A stretch of DNA of 64,000 nt from an uncultured Photobacterium sp. (GTDB lineage: Bacteria > Pseudomonadota > Gammaproteobacteria > Enterobacterales > Vibrionaceae), in the NCBI RefSeq assembly GCF_947502415.1, contig NZ_CANMZV010000004.1, forward strand, positions 186,001-250,000, given 5' to 3'. Both the position numbers and the translations under genes were made by a program. Positions 1 through 9,201 of this stretch are shown piece after piece (position 1 is the first letter of the stretch; every line of letters begins with the position of its first letter). Under the pieces are notes generated by a model. That model did no database searches, had not been told where the DNA came from, and saw nothing but the letters and a program-made list of their open reading frames with translations.

Positions 1-92
1 ACTGACAAGGTATATCGCGTTTTGACATATAAATGCGCTTTATCAACAAAGTCATAACCTTAGCCTAAGTATGGCTTTAGCAAGGAGCAAGA

Positions 93-1073
93 ATGAAGCC
101 TCTAAAACTCTGCCTTTTTACAGGCATTGTTTCAACATCAGTAGTAGCAGCCTCAGGCCCCAAGTGGACACCAGGCTTTGGCGCCGATATTTCATTTCTC
201 GGCGGCTATACCAAAGAAACCTCGCAATTCAACACCGATAATAAAGTAACAGACTCTTTGGACAACAACGGCCAATCGCAAAGCGAAGCTATATTTGCTC
301 CTCTTGGCACAATCAGCTATACCACAGTACAAGCTGACAAACAGGTTTACTTTGGTACTAGCCGTTCAGATGTTGCTCTGGGACGATTCCATGTGGAACT
401 CGGCTACCGCCAGCAACTCCCTGAAAACGGTATGGTAAGCATTAGTTATGTACCGGGCATTGTCGATACTTCAACCTGGGAAGACCCGTTTGTCACTGGC
501 GAACCTCGCAAAAAAACAGACAGTAAAATTAAGGGTGTTCGACTCCAGTACGACCGCGTTTTAGGCTCTAACTTTTCTATTGAAGTTGCCGGTGGCAAGC
601 AGGAAATTGAAAACGAGAAAAGTGGCCAGCATAGCTTTACCAGCCAAGAACAGTCTTTGCTCGAACGTGAAGGTAATATCTTGTTTAGCCAGCTGAGTTA
701 CTTCCAGTCACTCAACCAGCGCCTTCTTCTTCGCGGAGCGGTAAGCTACTCCCGTATCGATACAGATGGCAATGCGTTGGCCAATGATATTTATGGTGCC
801 GAGATTGGTGTCATTCAGTTTCTGCCGAGCTCAAGCCTTGCACTTACATTCAGCTATGACTATGCCGATTTCGATAAAGCCAACCCGGTCTTTGACAAGA
901 AACAGCAAGATGACCGATGGGGCGTTTTCCTTGCCTATGAGTATCAGGAACCATTCGGTTGGGAAAACTGGGGGCTGGTATCATTAGCGGGTTATAACCA
1001 GAGCAACTCCAATATCAACTTCTATGATGAAGATTCACTATTGATCAGTGCCGGTATCAATTATCGGTTCTAA
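93..1073 (+). CDS. DUF2860 family outer-membrane beta-barrel protein
   Basis: A 326-residue exported protein that I recognise as the DUF2860 family of Vibrionaceae; its function is not established. It begins with a signal peptide that probably ends after VVAA near residue 20. The rest is rich in alternating hydrophobic and polar segments typical of beta strands, and it ends in NYRF, a C-terminal aromatic residue as expected for outer-membrane insertion by the BAM complex. The start codon follows a good Shine-Dalgarno sequence (AAGGAG, 5-6 bases upstream). The gene stands alone, and the next gene begins about 160 bases downstream without a clear terminator between them. It may be a porin-like channel, but nothing in the sequence shows a substrate. 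Confidence 0.75.
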   Translation: MKPLKLCLFTGIVSTSVVAASGPKWTPGFGADISFLGGYTKETSQFNTDNKVTDSLDNNGQSQSEAIFAPLGTISYTTVQADKQVYFGTSRSDVALGRFHVELGYRQQLPENGMVSISYVPGIVDTSTWEDPFVTGEPRKKTDSKIKGVRLQYDRVLGSNFSIEVAGGKQEIENEKSGQHSFTSQEQSLLEREGNILFSQLSYFQSLNQRLLLRGAVSYSRIDTDGNALANDIYGAEIGVIQFLPSSSLALTFSYDYADFDKANPVFDKKQQDDRWGVFLAYEYQEPFGWENWGLVSLAGYNQSNSNINFYDEDSLLISAGINYRF

Positions 1074-1233
1074 AAGTGACCAAACAGAGAAGGATTAGTC
1101 GTTTTCTATCCCCTGTTTCAATATAAACTGTTAAGTAGAACAGTGATCTGCAATCAATTTTTTCGGGACAAGCTGCGCGAATTGCATTAAATTAGCAACA
1201 ATTTGCCAACTTTCATCAAAGTATCAACAAAAT

Positions 1234-2880
1234 ATGGCAGTCGATAACAGAAAAGCCGATGCTTCCGTCGAGTCGCTGCATCGCATATTTACGGTGCCGG
1301 AAGCACCCAATTCAACCTTAGGTCGGATTGAAAAAGAGATCTCAGAAAACCTCAATGCGTTTTTGCAGACACATATTGCTGCACGAGAAAAGCCACTGAC
1401 TGAGATAGAAAAGGATTTTTCATCTGCTGATATTCCTGAAAATCCGTCATTTGTCTCTGAACATACGGCATTTTTACTAGACAAACTGGTCGCCCAATCG
1501 GTGCACACTTCAGCACCCAGCTTTATTGGTCATATGACTTCAGCTTTGCCTTACTTTTTGATGCCGTTGTCAAAAATCATGATTGGCCTGAACCAAAACC
1601 TGGTAAAAATCGAAACGTCCAAAGCATTTACTCCGCTTGAACGCCAGGTGCTCGGAATGCTGCACAACCTGATTTTCCATGAAGAGGAATCGTTCTACCA
1701 GCAGTGGATGCATAGCGCCAACCACTCTCTCGGAGCGTTTTGTTCTGGTGGTACAATCGCGAATATCACCGCACTGTGGGTAGCCCGAAACAATGCACTC
1801 AAGCCCGATGGTAAATTTCGCGGTGTGGCTCAGGAAGGTCTTTTCAGGGCAATGAAGCACTACGGCTATGATGATCTCGCTGTGCTCGTTTCAGAGCGAG
1901 GGCATTACTCTCTTAAAAAAGCCGCAGACGTACTGGGCTTTGGCCGCGACAACCTCATTCCAATCAAAACAGATACCAATAACCGAATCTGTATTGATGA
2001 TCTGAACGAAACCTTACTTTCACTTAAGGCACGCAATATTAAGCCATTCGCGATCGTAGGTGTGGCCGGCACAACCGAAACAGGCAACATTGATCCCCTG
2101 GAAGATCTGGCACACATTGCCGAAAAGCACGATTGCCACTTCCACGTCGATGCCGCTTGGGGTGGTGCGACACTGATGTCGAACAAATACCGTACCTTAC
2201 TTAAAGGTGTTGAGCGGGCTGACTCCGTTACTATCGACGCACATAAACAGCTGTACGTCCCGATGGGTGCCGGAATGGTCATCTTCAAAAACCCAACATC
2301 AGCAACAGCCATTGAGCACCATGCTGAATATATCCTTCGTAAAGGTTCCAAAGACCTCGGTAGCCATACCTTAGAAGGCTCGCGAAGCGGGATGGCAATG
2401 TTGTTGTTTGCCAGCATGAATATCATCAGCCGCCCAGGCTATGAGCTACTAATTAACAATAGTATAGAAAAGGCCAAGTACTTCGCTGGCTTAATCAGAG
2501 TGCACCCTAACTTTGAGCTGATCAGCGAGCCCGAACTTTGCCTCCTAACCTATCGCTATGTACCTGAAGCTACCCAACGCGCATTGAAACTTGCCACTAC
2601 TGAGCAAAAAGCTGAACTGCATGCCGCACTTAATGATTTGACAAAATTCATCCAAAAAAGACAGCGTGAATCCGGTAAGTCATTCGTTTCCCGTACCCGA
2701 CTAAATCCGGATAAGTGGGATCGAAACATCACAACAGTCTTTAGAGTTGTACTCGCTAACCCGCTGACGACTGACGAAATCTTGCACAATGTTTTGCAAG
2801 AGCAGCAAAGCCTGGCCAGCGAAAGCGAGCAAAGCTATCCAAGGATCATGGCCTTAACCGAAGAAATCTTAAGTAAGTAA
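1234..2880 (+). CDS. panP: PanP, pyridoxal-dependent aspartate 1-decarboxylase
   Basis: A 548-residue PLP enzyme of the group II decarboxylase (glutamate decarboxylase-like) fold. It converts L-aspartate to beta-alanine for pantothenate and coenzyme A synthesis, replacing the pyruvoyl enzyme PanD in Vibrio-type bacteria. Visible features are the cofactor-binding segment HVDAAWGGA around residue 305 and the Schiff-base lysine K338 in the motif DAHKQLYVPMG. The length matches PanP of Vibrio. The start has no strong Shine-Dalgarno sequence, so it is likely but not certain. The gene is monocistronic and ends at a strong intrinsic terminator. A related glutamate or diaminobutyrate decarboxylase role is less likely, because the full-length protein resembles PanP. 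Confidence 0.85.
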   Translation: MAVDNRKADASVESLHRIFTVPEAPNSTLGRIEKEISENLNAFLQTHIAAREKPLTEIEKDFSSADIPENPSFVSEHTAFLLDKLVAQSVHTSAPSFIGHMTSALPYFLMPLSKIMIGLNQNLVKIETSKAFTPLERQVLGMLHNLIFHEEESFYQQWMHSANHSLGAFCSGGTIANITALWVARNNALKPDGKFRGVAQEGLFRAMKHYGYDDLAVLVSERGHYSLKKAADVLGFGRDNLIPIKTDTNNRICIDDLNETLLSLKARNIKPFAIVGVAGTTETGNIDPLEDLAHIAEKHDCHFHVDAAWGGATLMSNKYRTLLKGVERADSVTIDAHKQLYVPMGAGMVIFKNPTSATAIEHHAEYILRKGSKDLGSHTLEGSRSGMAMLLFASMNIISRPGYELLINNSIEKAKYFAGLIRVHPNFELISEPELCLLTYRYVPEATQRALKLATTEQKAELHAALNDLTKFIQKRQRESGKSFVSRTRLNPDKWDRNITTVFRVVLANPLTTDEILHNVLQEQQSLASESEQSYPRIMALTEEILSK

Positions 2881-2917
2881 TAGTGTTAACTTATTAGTAA
2901 CTAAGTAAGCTTCAAGC

Positions 2918-2956
2918 AAAAAAAGAGCCTGGCAATATGCCAAGCTCTTTTTTTAC
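2918..2956 (+). terminator. Intrinsic terminator of panP
   Basis: AAAGAGCCTGGCA pairs with TGCCAAGCTCTTT around a short ATA loop, followed by a run of T. The loop-proximal half (AGCCTGGCAATATGCCA) recurs at the rlmI terminator near 58.3 kb. Confidence 0.9.
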
Positions 2957-3240
2957 TAAAGTAAGCAGAATTACAGACTAAAAATAAATTACCGCCCACC
3001 CAAAGCGCTCACGAAATAGCCAATAAGCCGTTCAATATTTACCCACCCAAATTATTCAAAATAAAAAATCGGGCATAATTGGCACGCTATATTGTAAAAA
3101 TAAACGTAAATTTAGTCTTATTCTCCAGCTGTAATAGAAATATTTTTCTTAAAATATTCTACCGACCATATTAAGCCTGGCAATATTGAGCAAAATATCA
3201 TCAACCCGCCAAATGGAAGTGATGCTTTTTTAGTCTGGGT

Positions 3241-3262
3241 GTTGTTAATAGCGATTAACAAC
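3241..3262. repeat. Perfect 9-bp inverted repeat
   Basis: GTTGTTAAT and ATTAACAAC are separated by AGCG. There is no T-run on either side, so it is not a normal terminator. It lies downstream of both flanking genes, so an operator role is not obvious. Confidence 0.6.
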
Positions 3263-3302
3263 TATTGATTACGGTCAAGAAAAAGTACTTTTTGCCTATT
3301 AC

Positions 3303-3336
3303 AAAAAAGCCGATATAGGGAATATATCGGCTTATT
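3303..3336 (-). terminator. Intrinsic terminator of torR
   Basis: On the minus strand AAGCCGATATA and TATATCGGCTT form an 11-bp stem followed by a T-run (TTTTTTGT). Confidence 0.85.
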
Positions 3337-3402
3337 TATTTCAAAATGTTTCAAACCCAACAATTAGAGTCTGAGATTAGTTATTCACTGTAGAGCGAAA
3401 AA

Positions 3403-4116
3403 TTAATCACCGGCAAACATATAGCCTTCACCGTGAACCGTTACAAAAATTTGCGGATTCTTAGGGTCTACTTCCATTTTCGAACGCATACGTCGAATTA
3501 ATACATCAATAGTGCGATCGTTTGGCGCTTCAACTCGATGGCTCAGCATATTCAAAATACGCTCACGGCTAAGCACAACATTTGGGTGAGAAGAGAAAGC
3601 AACCAGTAACTCATATTCAGCCTTGGTCAATTTCACCGGAACGCCATTATGAGTCAGTGCTCGTTTGTTAATATCAAACTGCCAATCACCAAATCGGATA
3701 ATGCTGTCTTCCTGCATTTCAACCATAGTTTCATCGCGTGCCTTTTCTACTAAAGTCATGCGCCACAACAGGTTTTTCACACGAACAAGCAGCTCACGCA
3801 GCTCAAATGGCTTGGTCACATAATCGTCGGCTCCCATCTCCAAACCAACAATACGGTCGATACTATCAGTACGGCCTGTTACCAGAATAATACCGACATC
3901 AGAACGGCTACGAAGCTCACGAGTAAGCATCAAACCATCTTCACCAGGTAAATTAATATCTAGCATTACCAAGTCAATTTTTTCACTAGCCATGATCTCA
4001 CGCATTTGATCACCGCTATCGGCCTGGCTCACCTTATAACCTTCATTTTCAAAATACCCGACAAGCTTAGTTCGGGTAACAATCTCATCTTCTACAACAA
4101 GTACGTGATGACTCAT
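3403..4116 (-). CDS. torR: TorR, response regulator of TMAO respiration
   Basis: A 237-residue OmpR/PhoB-type response regulator. The receiver domain (residues 1-120) carries the acidic pocket DE near residue 10, the phospho-acceptor Asp in VMLDINLPGEDG near residue 53, and the conserved lysine in DDYVTKPFELRELLVRVKN. The winged-helix DNA-binding domain fills residues 135-235. The stretch VGIILVTGR..DRIVGLEMGADDYVTKP follows E. coli TorR closely and ArcA less closely. It is divergent from torC-torA, as expected for a regulator of that operon. The usual partners TorS (sensor kinase) and TorT (periplasmic TMAO-binding protein) are not in the window, so the signal must come from elsewhere in the genome. 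Confidence 0.88.
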   Translation of the reverse strand: MSHHVLVVEDEIVTRTKLVGYFENEGYKVSQADSGDQMREIMASEKIDLVMLDINLPGEDGLMLTRELRSRSDVGIILVTGRTDSIDRIVGLEMGADDYVTKPFELRELLVRVKNLLWRMTLVEKARDETMVEMQEDSIIRFGDWQFDINKRALTHNGVPVKLTKAEYELLVAFSSHPNVVLSRERILNMLSHRVEAPNDRTIDVLIRRMRSKMEVDPKNPQIFVTVHGEGYMFAGD

Positions 4117-4172
4117 GTTTATCTCTTTGTTTGTTTCGGCTGTCTTTTAAAAACGGTAGCACACTAAGCGGT

Positions 4173-4192
4173 CATTCACAATTTGTCACAAT
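4173..4192 (+). promoter_or_regulatory. Candidate TorR-binding region in front of torC1
   Basis: The 11-mer CATTCACAATT at 4173-4183 recurs exactly at 27810-27820, upstream of the second tor operon. A further ATTCACA lies at 4227-4233, and another at 8220-8226 upstream of torD. The E. coli TorR box is CTGTTCATAT, which shares the TTCA core. The assignment is inferred from recurrence and position only. Confidence 0.4.
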
Positions 4193-4316
4193 GCCGACTA
4201 ACCTGTTAATTACCGCCCATATCCTTATTCACATCGTGGAATTAAGATTAAACCATAAAAAACCATACGTCACCGTGCTTTACGGAGACATTAATTCTTT
4301 AATGGAATCTTCCACT

Positions 4317-5483
4317 ATGAAAAAACTTTGGCAGACGTTGACTAAGCCAACCAGCAAGTATTCAATTCTTGCACTGGTTTTAGTCGGTATTGTTATCACA
4401 CTGGCGGGAACATTTGTCGTTCACAAAGGGTTCGAATTTGCCTCTCGAACTGAATTCTGTACTTCTTGCCACACCATGCAGCAGAACTACGAAGAATACA
4501 AACAACGAATCCACTTCAAAAATGCTTCTGGTGTTCGAGCAGAGTGTGTTGACTGCCACCAGCCAAAAGATCTCCCAGGCAAAATAATGCGTAAGCTGGG
4601 TGCTTGGAAAGACGTATACAACCATTTCATCACAAAAAAAATTGATACTCCTGAAAAACTGGAAGAGCACCGTCTAGAACTGGCTGAAATGGTTTGGGCT
4701 CGAATGAAGAGCCAGAATTCCAAAACCTGTAAGAGCTGTCACTCTTATGAAGCTATGGACCACTCTAAACAGTCTGCTAAAGCTGCAATGGAAATGAACA
4801 AAGCCGCTGCTGCTGACATGAACTGTATCGAGTGTCACAAAGGCATTGCCCACGAACTACCAAACATGGCAGGCGGATTCCAAAAAGACTTCCAAGAGCT
4901 ACAGGCAACAGCTAATGCACAAGGTGCTACAGAGAAAGTACTTTACTCTCTTGGTGAGAAGAACCTGTTCGCAGCTGCTGATGCAAATGGCAAAGCTGAA
5001 GGTAAGCTACTTCCTGCTTCTGAAGTAACTGTTCTTGAGCGCAAAGACAACATGCTGAAGATCAAAGTTGACGGTTGGCTGGAAAAAGCGGGCAAAGGCC
5101 GTGTAATGACTGAGTACATGGGTAAACGTGTATTCAAGGCAACTATCCGTGGCGAAGTTAAAGCAACTGAACAGCTTATCGAAGAAAAAACTGACCCTGC
5201 AACTGACATCGTATGGCAGCACGTTTCTGTTGAAGCTTGGATCACTGCTGAAGACATGATCGACAACATCCAGCCAATCTGGAACTACGCAGAAGATATG
5301 TTCGGCGCAACTTGCAATGCTTGTCACGCTGCCCCGGACCCAGCGCATTTTACTGCAAACGGTTGGATCTCAGGCCTGAACGCAATGAGCGCGTACTACC
5401 GTCTGACTAAAACCGAAGAGCGTACTCTGTTGAAGTACCTGCAGAACCACGGTAAAGATACTGGCGGCGCTGGTAAGCACTAA
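4317..5483 (+). CDS. torC: TorC, pentaheme c-type cytochrome of TMAO reductase (copy 1)
   Basis: A membrane-anchored periplasmic multiheme cytochrome of the NapC/NirT family that passes electrons from menaquinol to TorA. One N-terminal membrane segment (about residues 16-38) is followed by four CxxCH motifs in the NapC-type part (48-52, 77-81, 138-142, 170-174). A fifth, CNACH (333-337), lies in the C-terminal TorC-specific domain. I chose the start that gives 388 residues: it has GGAA at a proper distance and matches TorC of about 390 residues. The open frame continues 62 codons upstream, but that extension is not cytochrome-like. torA follows after 73 bases, containing a strong hairpin. A second torC is at about 28.2 kb. 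Confidence 0.92.
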   Translation: MKKLWQTLTKPTSKYSILALVLVGIVITLAGTFVVHKGFEFASRTEFCTSCHTMQQNYEEYKQRIHFKNASGVRAECVDCHQPKDLPGKIMRKLGAWKDVYNHFITKKIDTPEKLEEHRLELAEMVWARMKSQNSKTCKSCHSYEAMDHSKQSAKAAMEMNKAAAADMNCIECHKGIAHELPNMAGGFQKDFQELQATANAQGATEKVLYSLGEKNLFAAADANGKAEGKLLPASEVTVLERKDNMLKIKVDGWLEKAGKGRVMTEYMGKRVFKATIRGEVKATEQLIEEKTDPATDIVWQHVSVEAWITAEDMIDNIQPIWNYAEDMFGATCNACHAAPDPAHFTANGWISGLNAMSAYYRLTKTEERTLLKYLQNHGKDTGGAGKH

Positions 5484-5493
5484 TTCCTGATCC

Positions 5494-5519
5494 GCGGTGG
5501 GACAAAAATCTCCCACCGC
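5494..5519 (+). repeat. Intercistronic hairpin between torC1 and torA1
   Basis: GCGGTGGGA and TCCCACCGC form a perfect 9-bp GC-rich stem with an 8-base loop. No T-run follows, so it is probably an mRNA-stability or processing element rather than a terminator. The equivalent gap in cluster 2 is only 23 bases and has no such hairpin. Confidence 0.7.
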
Positions 5520-5556
5520 CATTCAAAAAAAGAATTTTAAATTTAAGGATTTATAA

Positions 5557-8088
5557 ATGGCGACTCAAATTCTAAATAAAGGCGTATCTCGCCGTCGCTT
5601 CCTTTCAGGTATGGTTGCTGCGAGCGCGGCTTCTGTAGTTGGTACGAGCCTTCTTGCTCCGCGCAAGGCGATGGCAGCTTCACACGAAAAAGCCAACTTC
5701 ACCGGTGACGTTCTTTCTGGTTCACACTGGGGTGCATTCCGTGCCAAAGTTGTAAACGGTGTATGGGTTGATACTGTTCCTTTCGAAAAGGACAAGCACC
5801 CTACTACGATGATCAACGGTGTACGTGAAGTGGTATACAACCCTGCACGTGTTAAGTACCCAATGGTACGTATCGACTGGCTGAAACACGGTTTCAAATC
5901 TGATACTGCTCAGCGTGGTGACAACCGTTTCGTTCGTGTGCCATGGTCTCAGGCTCTGGACTTCTTCTACCACGAAATGGAACGAATTCAGAACAGCTAT
6001 GGCCCAAGTGCACTATATGCAGGTCACACAGGCTGGCAGTCTGTAGGTAAACTACACTCTGCTGGTACTATGATGATGCGCGCAATCGGCCTTCACGGTA
6101 CTTTCCTTGCTAAAGCTGGTGACTATTCAACAGGTGCAGCACAGGTAATTCTTCCGTATGTTGCCGGTGCAATGGAGGTTTACGAACAGCAGACTTCTTG
6201 GCCGCTAGTTCTTGAGCACTCTGACACTATCGTTGTGTGGGGTTCAGACCCAATCAAGAACCTTCAGGTTGGCTGGCTAGTACCAGATCACAGCCCATAT
6301 GCTTACTACGAGCAGCTGGCTGAGAAAGTGAAGAACAAAGAGATCAAAGTAATCTACGTTGATCCAGTTGTTTCTGATACGCAGAAATTCGTTGGCGGTG
6401 AGCAGGTTCCTGTTAACCCACAGACCGACGTACCGTTGATGCTGGCTATCGCTCATACCCTACACAGCGAAAACCTATACAACAAAGATTTCATCTCTGA
6501 CTACACGACTGGTTTCGACAAGTTCGTTCCTTACCTAACAGGTGAGAAAGACGGTGTTGAGAAGTCTCCTGAGTGGGCAGAAAAGATCTGTGGCATCAAA
6601 GCTGACGATATCCGTGCCCTTGCTCGCCAAATGGCTTCTGGCCGTACTCAGATCATCGGCGGCTGGTGTCTGCAGCGTATGCAGCACGGTGAGCAGTACG
6701 CTTGGATGCTGGTTGTTCTTGCTGCGATGCTTGGCCAAATCGGTCTACCAGGTGGTGGTTTCGGCTTCGGCTGGCACTACAATGATGCAGGTTCAATCAC
6801 GTCTAACGGCCCGCTAATGTCTGGCTTCAGTGGTGTAACTGGCATTGACCCAATCCACAACGGTTCATACAAAGGCTACTCGACTTACATCCCAGTAGCG
6901 CGTTTCGTTGACTGTATCGAAAACCCAGGTAAGACAATCCAGTGGAACGGCCACGACATTAAGTTCCCAAAAATGAAGATGGCTGTGTTCTGTGGTAACA
7001 ACCCGTTCACCCACCACCAGGATCGCAACAAGATGATCAAGGCGTGGCGTAAACTGGAAACGGTTGTTTCTATTGACCACCAGTGGACTGCGACTTGTCG
7101 TTTCGCTGACATCGTACTTCCTGCGACAACAACGCACGAGCGTAACGATATCGAACAGTACGGTAACCACTCTAACGCGGGTATCATTGCCCTGCCGAAA
7201 GTTGTTGAGCCAATGTTCGAAGCGAAAGACGACTTTGACATCTTCCGCGAGCTATGCCGCCGTTACGATCGCGAAGAAGCGTTCACCGGTGGTAAGACTC
7301 AGATGGAATGGATCGAGCACATCTATAACGGTGCACGTCTACAGGGTCGTGGTCTTGGCGTTCGTCTGCCTAACTTCAAGAAGTTCTGGGCTGGTGAAGG
7401 CTTCGTTGAGTTCCCTGCTGGTAAAGAGTGGGTTCGTCACGAGTCATTCCGTAAAGAACCGGATCTTGAGCCTCTAGGTACTGCAACTGGTATGATCGAG
7501 ATTTACTGTAAGACAATCGCAGACATGGGTTACGATGACTGTCAGGGTCACCCAATGTGGTTCGAGAAGAAAGAACGTAGCCACGGTGGTCCTCGTTCTG
7601 ACCGCTTCCCGATCAACCTGCAGAGTACGCACCCTAAACACCGTCTGCACTCTCAGTTGTGTTCTTCAACTGAGCACCGCGCGACTTACGCTGTTGCAGA
7701 TCGTGAGCCTATCTACATCAGCACTGCTGATGCGAAGGCTCGTGGCATCAAGTCTGGTGACATCGTACGCGTATTCAACGACCGTGGTCAGGTACTGGCT
7801 GGTGCCGTTGTTACTGACGACTACAAGTCAGGCGTATGTCGTATCCATGAAGGTGCATGGTACAGCCCACTACATGGTGGTAAGCCAGGTACAATCTGTA
7901 CTTACGGTGATCCTAACGTTCTGACTCAGGACATCGGTTCATCTAAACTGGCTCAGGCTACTTCTGCAGCTTCTGCTCTTGTACAGATCGAGAAGTACAA
8001 AGGTAAAGTGCCTGCGGTAACTGGCTTCAACGGCCCAGTTGAAATTACAGACATTAACCCACTGTTCCCAGCAATGGATCTGGACTAA
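5557..8088 (+). CDS. torA: TorA, periplasmic TMAO reductase, molybdopterin enzyme (copy 1)
   Basis: An 843-residue molybdoenzyme of the DMSO reductase family that reduces trimethylamine N-oxide to trimethylamine in the periplasm. It starts with a twin-arginine signal (SRRRFLSG, residues 11-18, cleavage near AMA-AS at about 41), so it folds with its bis-MGD cofactor before export by Tat. The molybdenum ligand is probably S191 in GDYSTGA. Blocks such as HHQDRNK and TATCRFADIVLPATT are typical of TorA and related S/N-oxide reductases. AAGGA lies upstream of the start. Codons such as GGT, CGT and AAC dominate, suggesting high expression. It is co-oriented with torC1 and is a diverged paralogue of torA2. 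Confidence 0.93.
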   Translation: MATQILNKGVSRRRFLSGMVAASAASVVGTSLLAPRKAMAASHEKANFTGDVLSGSHWGAFRAKVVNGVWVDTVPFEKDKHPTTMINGVREVVYNPARVKYPMVRIDWLKHGFKSDTAQRGDNRFVRVPWSQALDFFYHEMERIQNSYGPSALYAGHTGWQSVGKLHSAGTMMMRAIGLHGTFLAKAGDYSTGAAQVILPYVAGAMEVYEQQTSWPLVLEHSDTIVVWGSDPIKNLQVGWLVPDHSPYAYYEQLAEKVKNKEIKVIYVDPVVSDTQKFVGGEQVPVNPQTDVPLMLAIAHTLHSENLYNKDFISDYTTGFDKFVPYLTGEKDGVEKSPEWAEKICGIKADDIRALARQMASGRTQIIGGWCLQRMQHGEQYAWMLVVLAAMLGQIGLPGGGFGFGWHYNDAGSITSNGPLMSGFSGVTGIDPIHNGSYKGYSTYIPVARFVDCIENPGKTIQWNGHDIKFPKMKMAVFCGNNPFTHHQDRNKMIKAWRKLETVVSIDHQWTATCRFADIVLPATTTHERNDIEQYGNHSNAGIIALPKVVEPMFEAKDDFDIFRELCRRYDREEAFTGGKTQMEWIEHIYNGARLQGRGLGVRLPNFKKFWAGEGFVEFPAGKEWVRHESFRKEPDLEPLGTATGMIEIYCKTIADMGYDDCQGHPMWFEKKERSHGGPRSDRFPINLQSTHPKHRLHSQLCSSTEHRATYAVADREPIYISTADAKARGIKSGDIVRVFNDRGQVLAGAVVTDDYKSGVCRIHEGAWYSPLHGGKPGTICTYGDPNVLTQDIGSSKLAQATSAASALVQIEKYKGKVPAVTGFNGPVEITDINPLFPAMDLD

Positions 8089-8151
8089 GTCTGTAGATTA
8101 GTGAATTAGTCAGAGGCCTGTCGGTCTCTGGCAATCATTAAAAATGAGTTA

Positions 8152-8186
8152 AAAAGGTAGTGGAGGTTTCCATTACCTTTTATTCA
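8152..8186 (+). terminator. Terminator between torA1 and torD
   Basis: AAAAGGTAGTGGA pairs with TCCATTACCTTTT (one G-T pair), followed by TATT. It probably ends most torCA transcripts and separates torD into its own unit. Confidence 0.75.
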
Positions 8187-8219
8187 ATTTTTAAACCTTT
8201 TATTACCTTGATAAAACCT

Positions 8220-8232
8220 ATTCACATATAAT
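8220..8232 (+). promoter_or_regulatory. Possible torD promoter element
   Basis: A perfect -10 hexamer TATAAT (8227-8232) overlaps the end of an ATTCACA motif (8220-8226) shared with both tor operon upstream regions. No good -35 lies at the right distance, which would fit an activator-dependent promoter. Confidence 0.35.
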
Positions 8233-8325
8233 CACTGAGAAATCGAGATTTTATCTGAATATGTTTTGTACAGTCCGGCAAGATAACAACCTTAAAAGCT
8301 GTGACTGGTTTACTCTGGAGTGCCC

Positions 8326-8979
8326 ATGCAAGAGTTTATTGCTTTCAACGAACAACGTGCGGAAATTTACTGGTGGATGTCATCACTGCTGGCTCGTGAG
8401 CTAACAGCAGAAGACATGGAAAAATACCACGGCGGTGAGATGTACACTTTCCTGTCAGGCCTAGGTATGACAGCTGAGCTCAAGCAACCTGTTGAAGAGT
8501 TCCGTGATGCAATCAACCGTTTGAAAACACGTGAAGATGCACAGCTGGAACTTGCAGCCGATTTCTGCGGCCTGTTCCTGAGCACACCGAAATCCGGTGC
8601 CCTTCCTTACGCATCTATGTATGTTGGCGAAAGTGGCCTGCTAAACGACAAGCCTGCACAGGATATGCTTGAGTGGATGGAAAAATACGATATTGCCCAG
8701 CGTAAAGAATTCAACGAGCCTGCTGACCATATCGCCGTTGAGCTGGACTTCATGGGTAACCTGAGCATTCTTGCTAACCAGCAGGAAGACCAAACTAAAG
8801 CAGAAGAAGTTATGCAAGCACAGCAGCAGTTCATTGAAACCATGCTGATGAACTGGCTTCCTGCTTTTGCAAAAGATTGTAACGAACGCGACAAATTCGG
8901 CTTCTATAGCGCAGCCGTTAACCTTTTGGCCGCGTTCTGCAAACTAGACACCGCATACCTTGCGGGAGAAGAACAATAA
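8326..8979 (+). CDS. torD: TorD, TorA-specific molybdoenzyme chaperone
   Basis: A 217-residue all-helical cytoplasmic chaperone of the TorD/DmsD/NarJ family. It binds apo-TorA and its Tat signal, protects the protein and helps molybdenum cofactor insertion. The block LELAADFCGLFL, then LPYAS, then FNEPADHIAVELDF closely matches E. coli TorD. The start is the ATG with GGAG five bases upstream; an in-frame GTG two codons earlier overlaps that ribosome-binding site and is less likely. It lies about 240 bases after torA1 behind a terminator. No second torD accompanies cluster 2, so this protein may serve both TorA enzymes. Confidence 0.9.
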   Translation: MQEFIAFNEQRAEIYWWMSSLLARELTAEDMEKYHGGEMYTFLSGLGMTAELKQPVEEFRDAINRLKTREDAQLELAADFCGLFLSTPKSGALPYASMYVGESGLLNDKPAQDMLEWMEKYDIAQRKEFNEPADHIAVELDFMGNLSILANQQEDQTKAEEVMQAQQQFIETMLMNWLPAFAKDCNERDKFGFYSAAVNLLAAFCKLDTAYLAGEEQ

Positions 8980-9019
8980 CCCCAATCGGTCCAATAAAGA
9001 CTGAAATCACTATCTCTGG

Positions 9020-9049
9020 TTGCCGGCATATGGATTGCCGGCCTTTTTC
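9020..9049 (+). terminator. Intrinsic terminator of torD
   Basis: GCCGGC is repeated as a self-complementary stem around ATATGGATT and is followed by CTTTTTC. Confidence 0.8.
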
Positions 9050-9201
9050 TATCAGCCCCCCATCCCTCTGCGAGCCCGATTTCGCCCTGTTCAGCCTACG
9101 CACAGGATTCATGACACGTTACTGACATTCGCTTTAACGCGCTCTTATAGATTGAACTTTATCGACAAATACGATTAAGACAATTACAAGAGGTTTCAGC
9201 C

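Larger units (their letters stand above)
2881..3402. other. Intergenic gap between convergent panP and torR
   Basis: About 520 AT-rich bases without a convincing gene. It holds the panP terminator at the left, the torR terminator at the right, a partial copy of the panP terminator stem near 3173-3186, and a perfect 9-bp inverted repeat at 3241-3262. No promoter could be assigned with confidence. Confidence 0.6.

Noticed and set aside
1905..2426. A 173-codon minus-strand frame inside panP.
   Set aside because: It lies wholly opposite a well-conserved gene and has no protein-like composition or ribosome-binding site.
3079..3100. A sigma-54-like TTGGCACG...TTGTA, with a similar GGCACGCTAT near 60.77 kb.
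   Set aside because: Spacing is one base too long and the -12 GC is missing; no Qrr-like RNA follows.
3403..4116. The response regulator as ArcA.
   Set aside because: Receiver and C-terminal blocks match TorR better, and it is divergent from torC-torA.
4131..4316. Upstream in-frame extension of torC1 (62 codons).
   Set aside because: The extra residues are not cytochrome-like, and the internal ATG has a proper ribosome-binding site and gives the usual TorC length.
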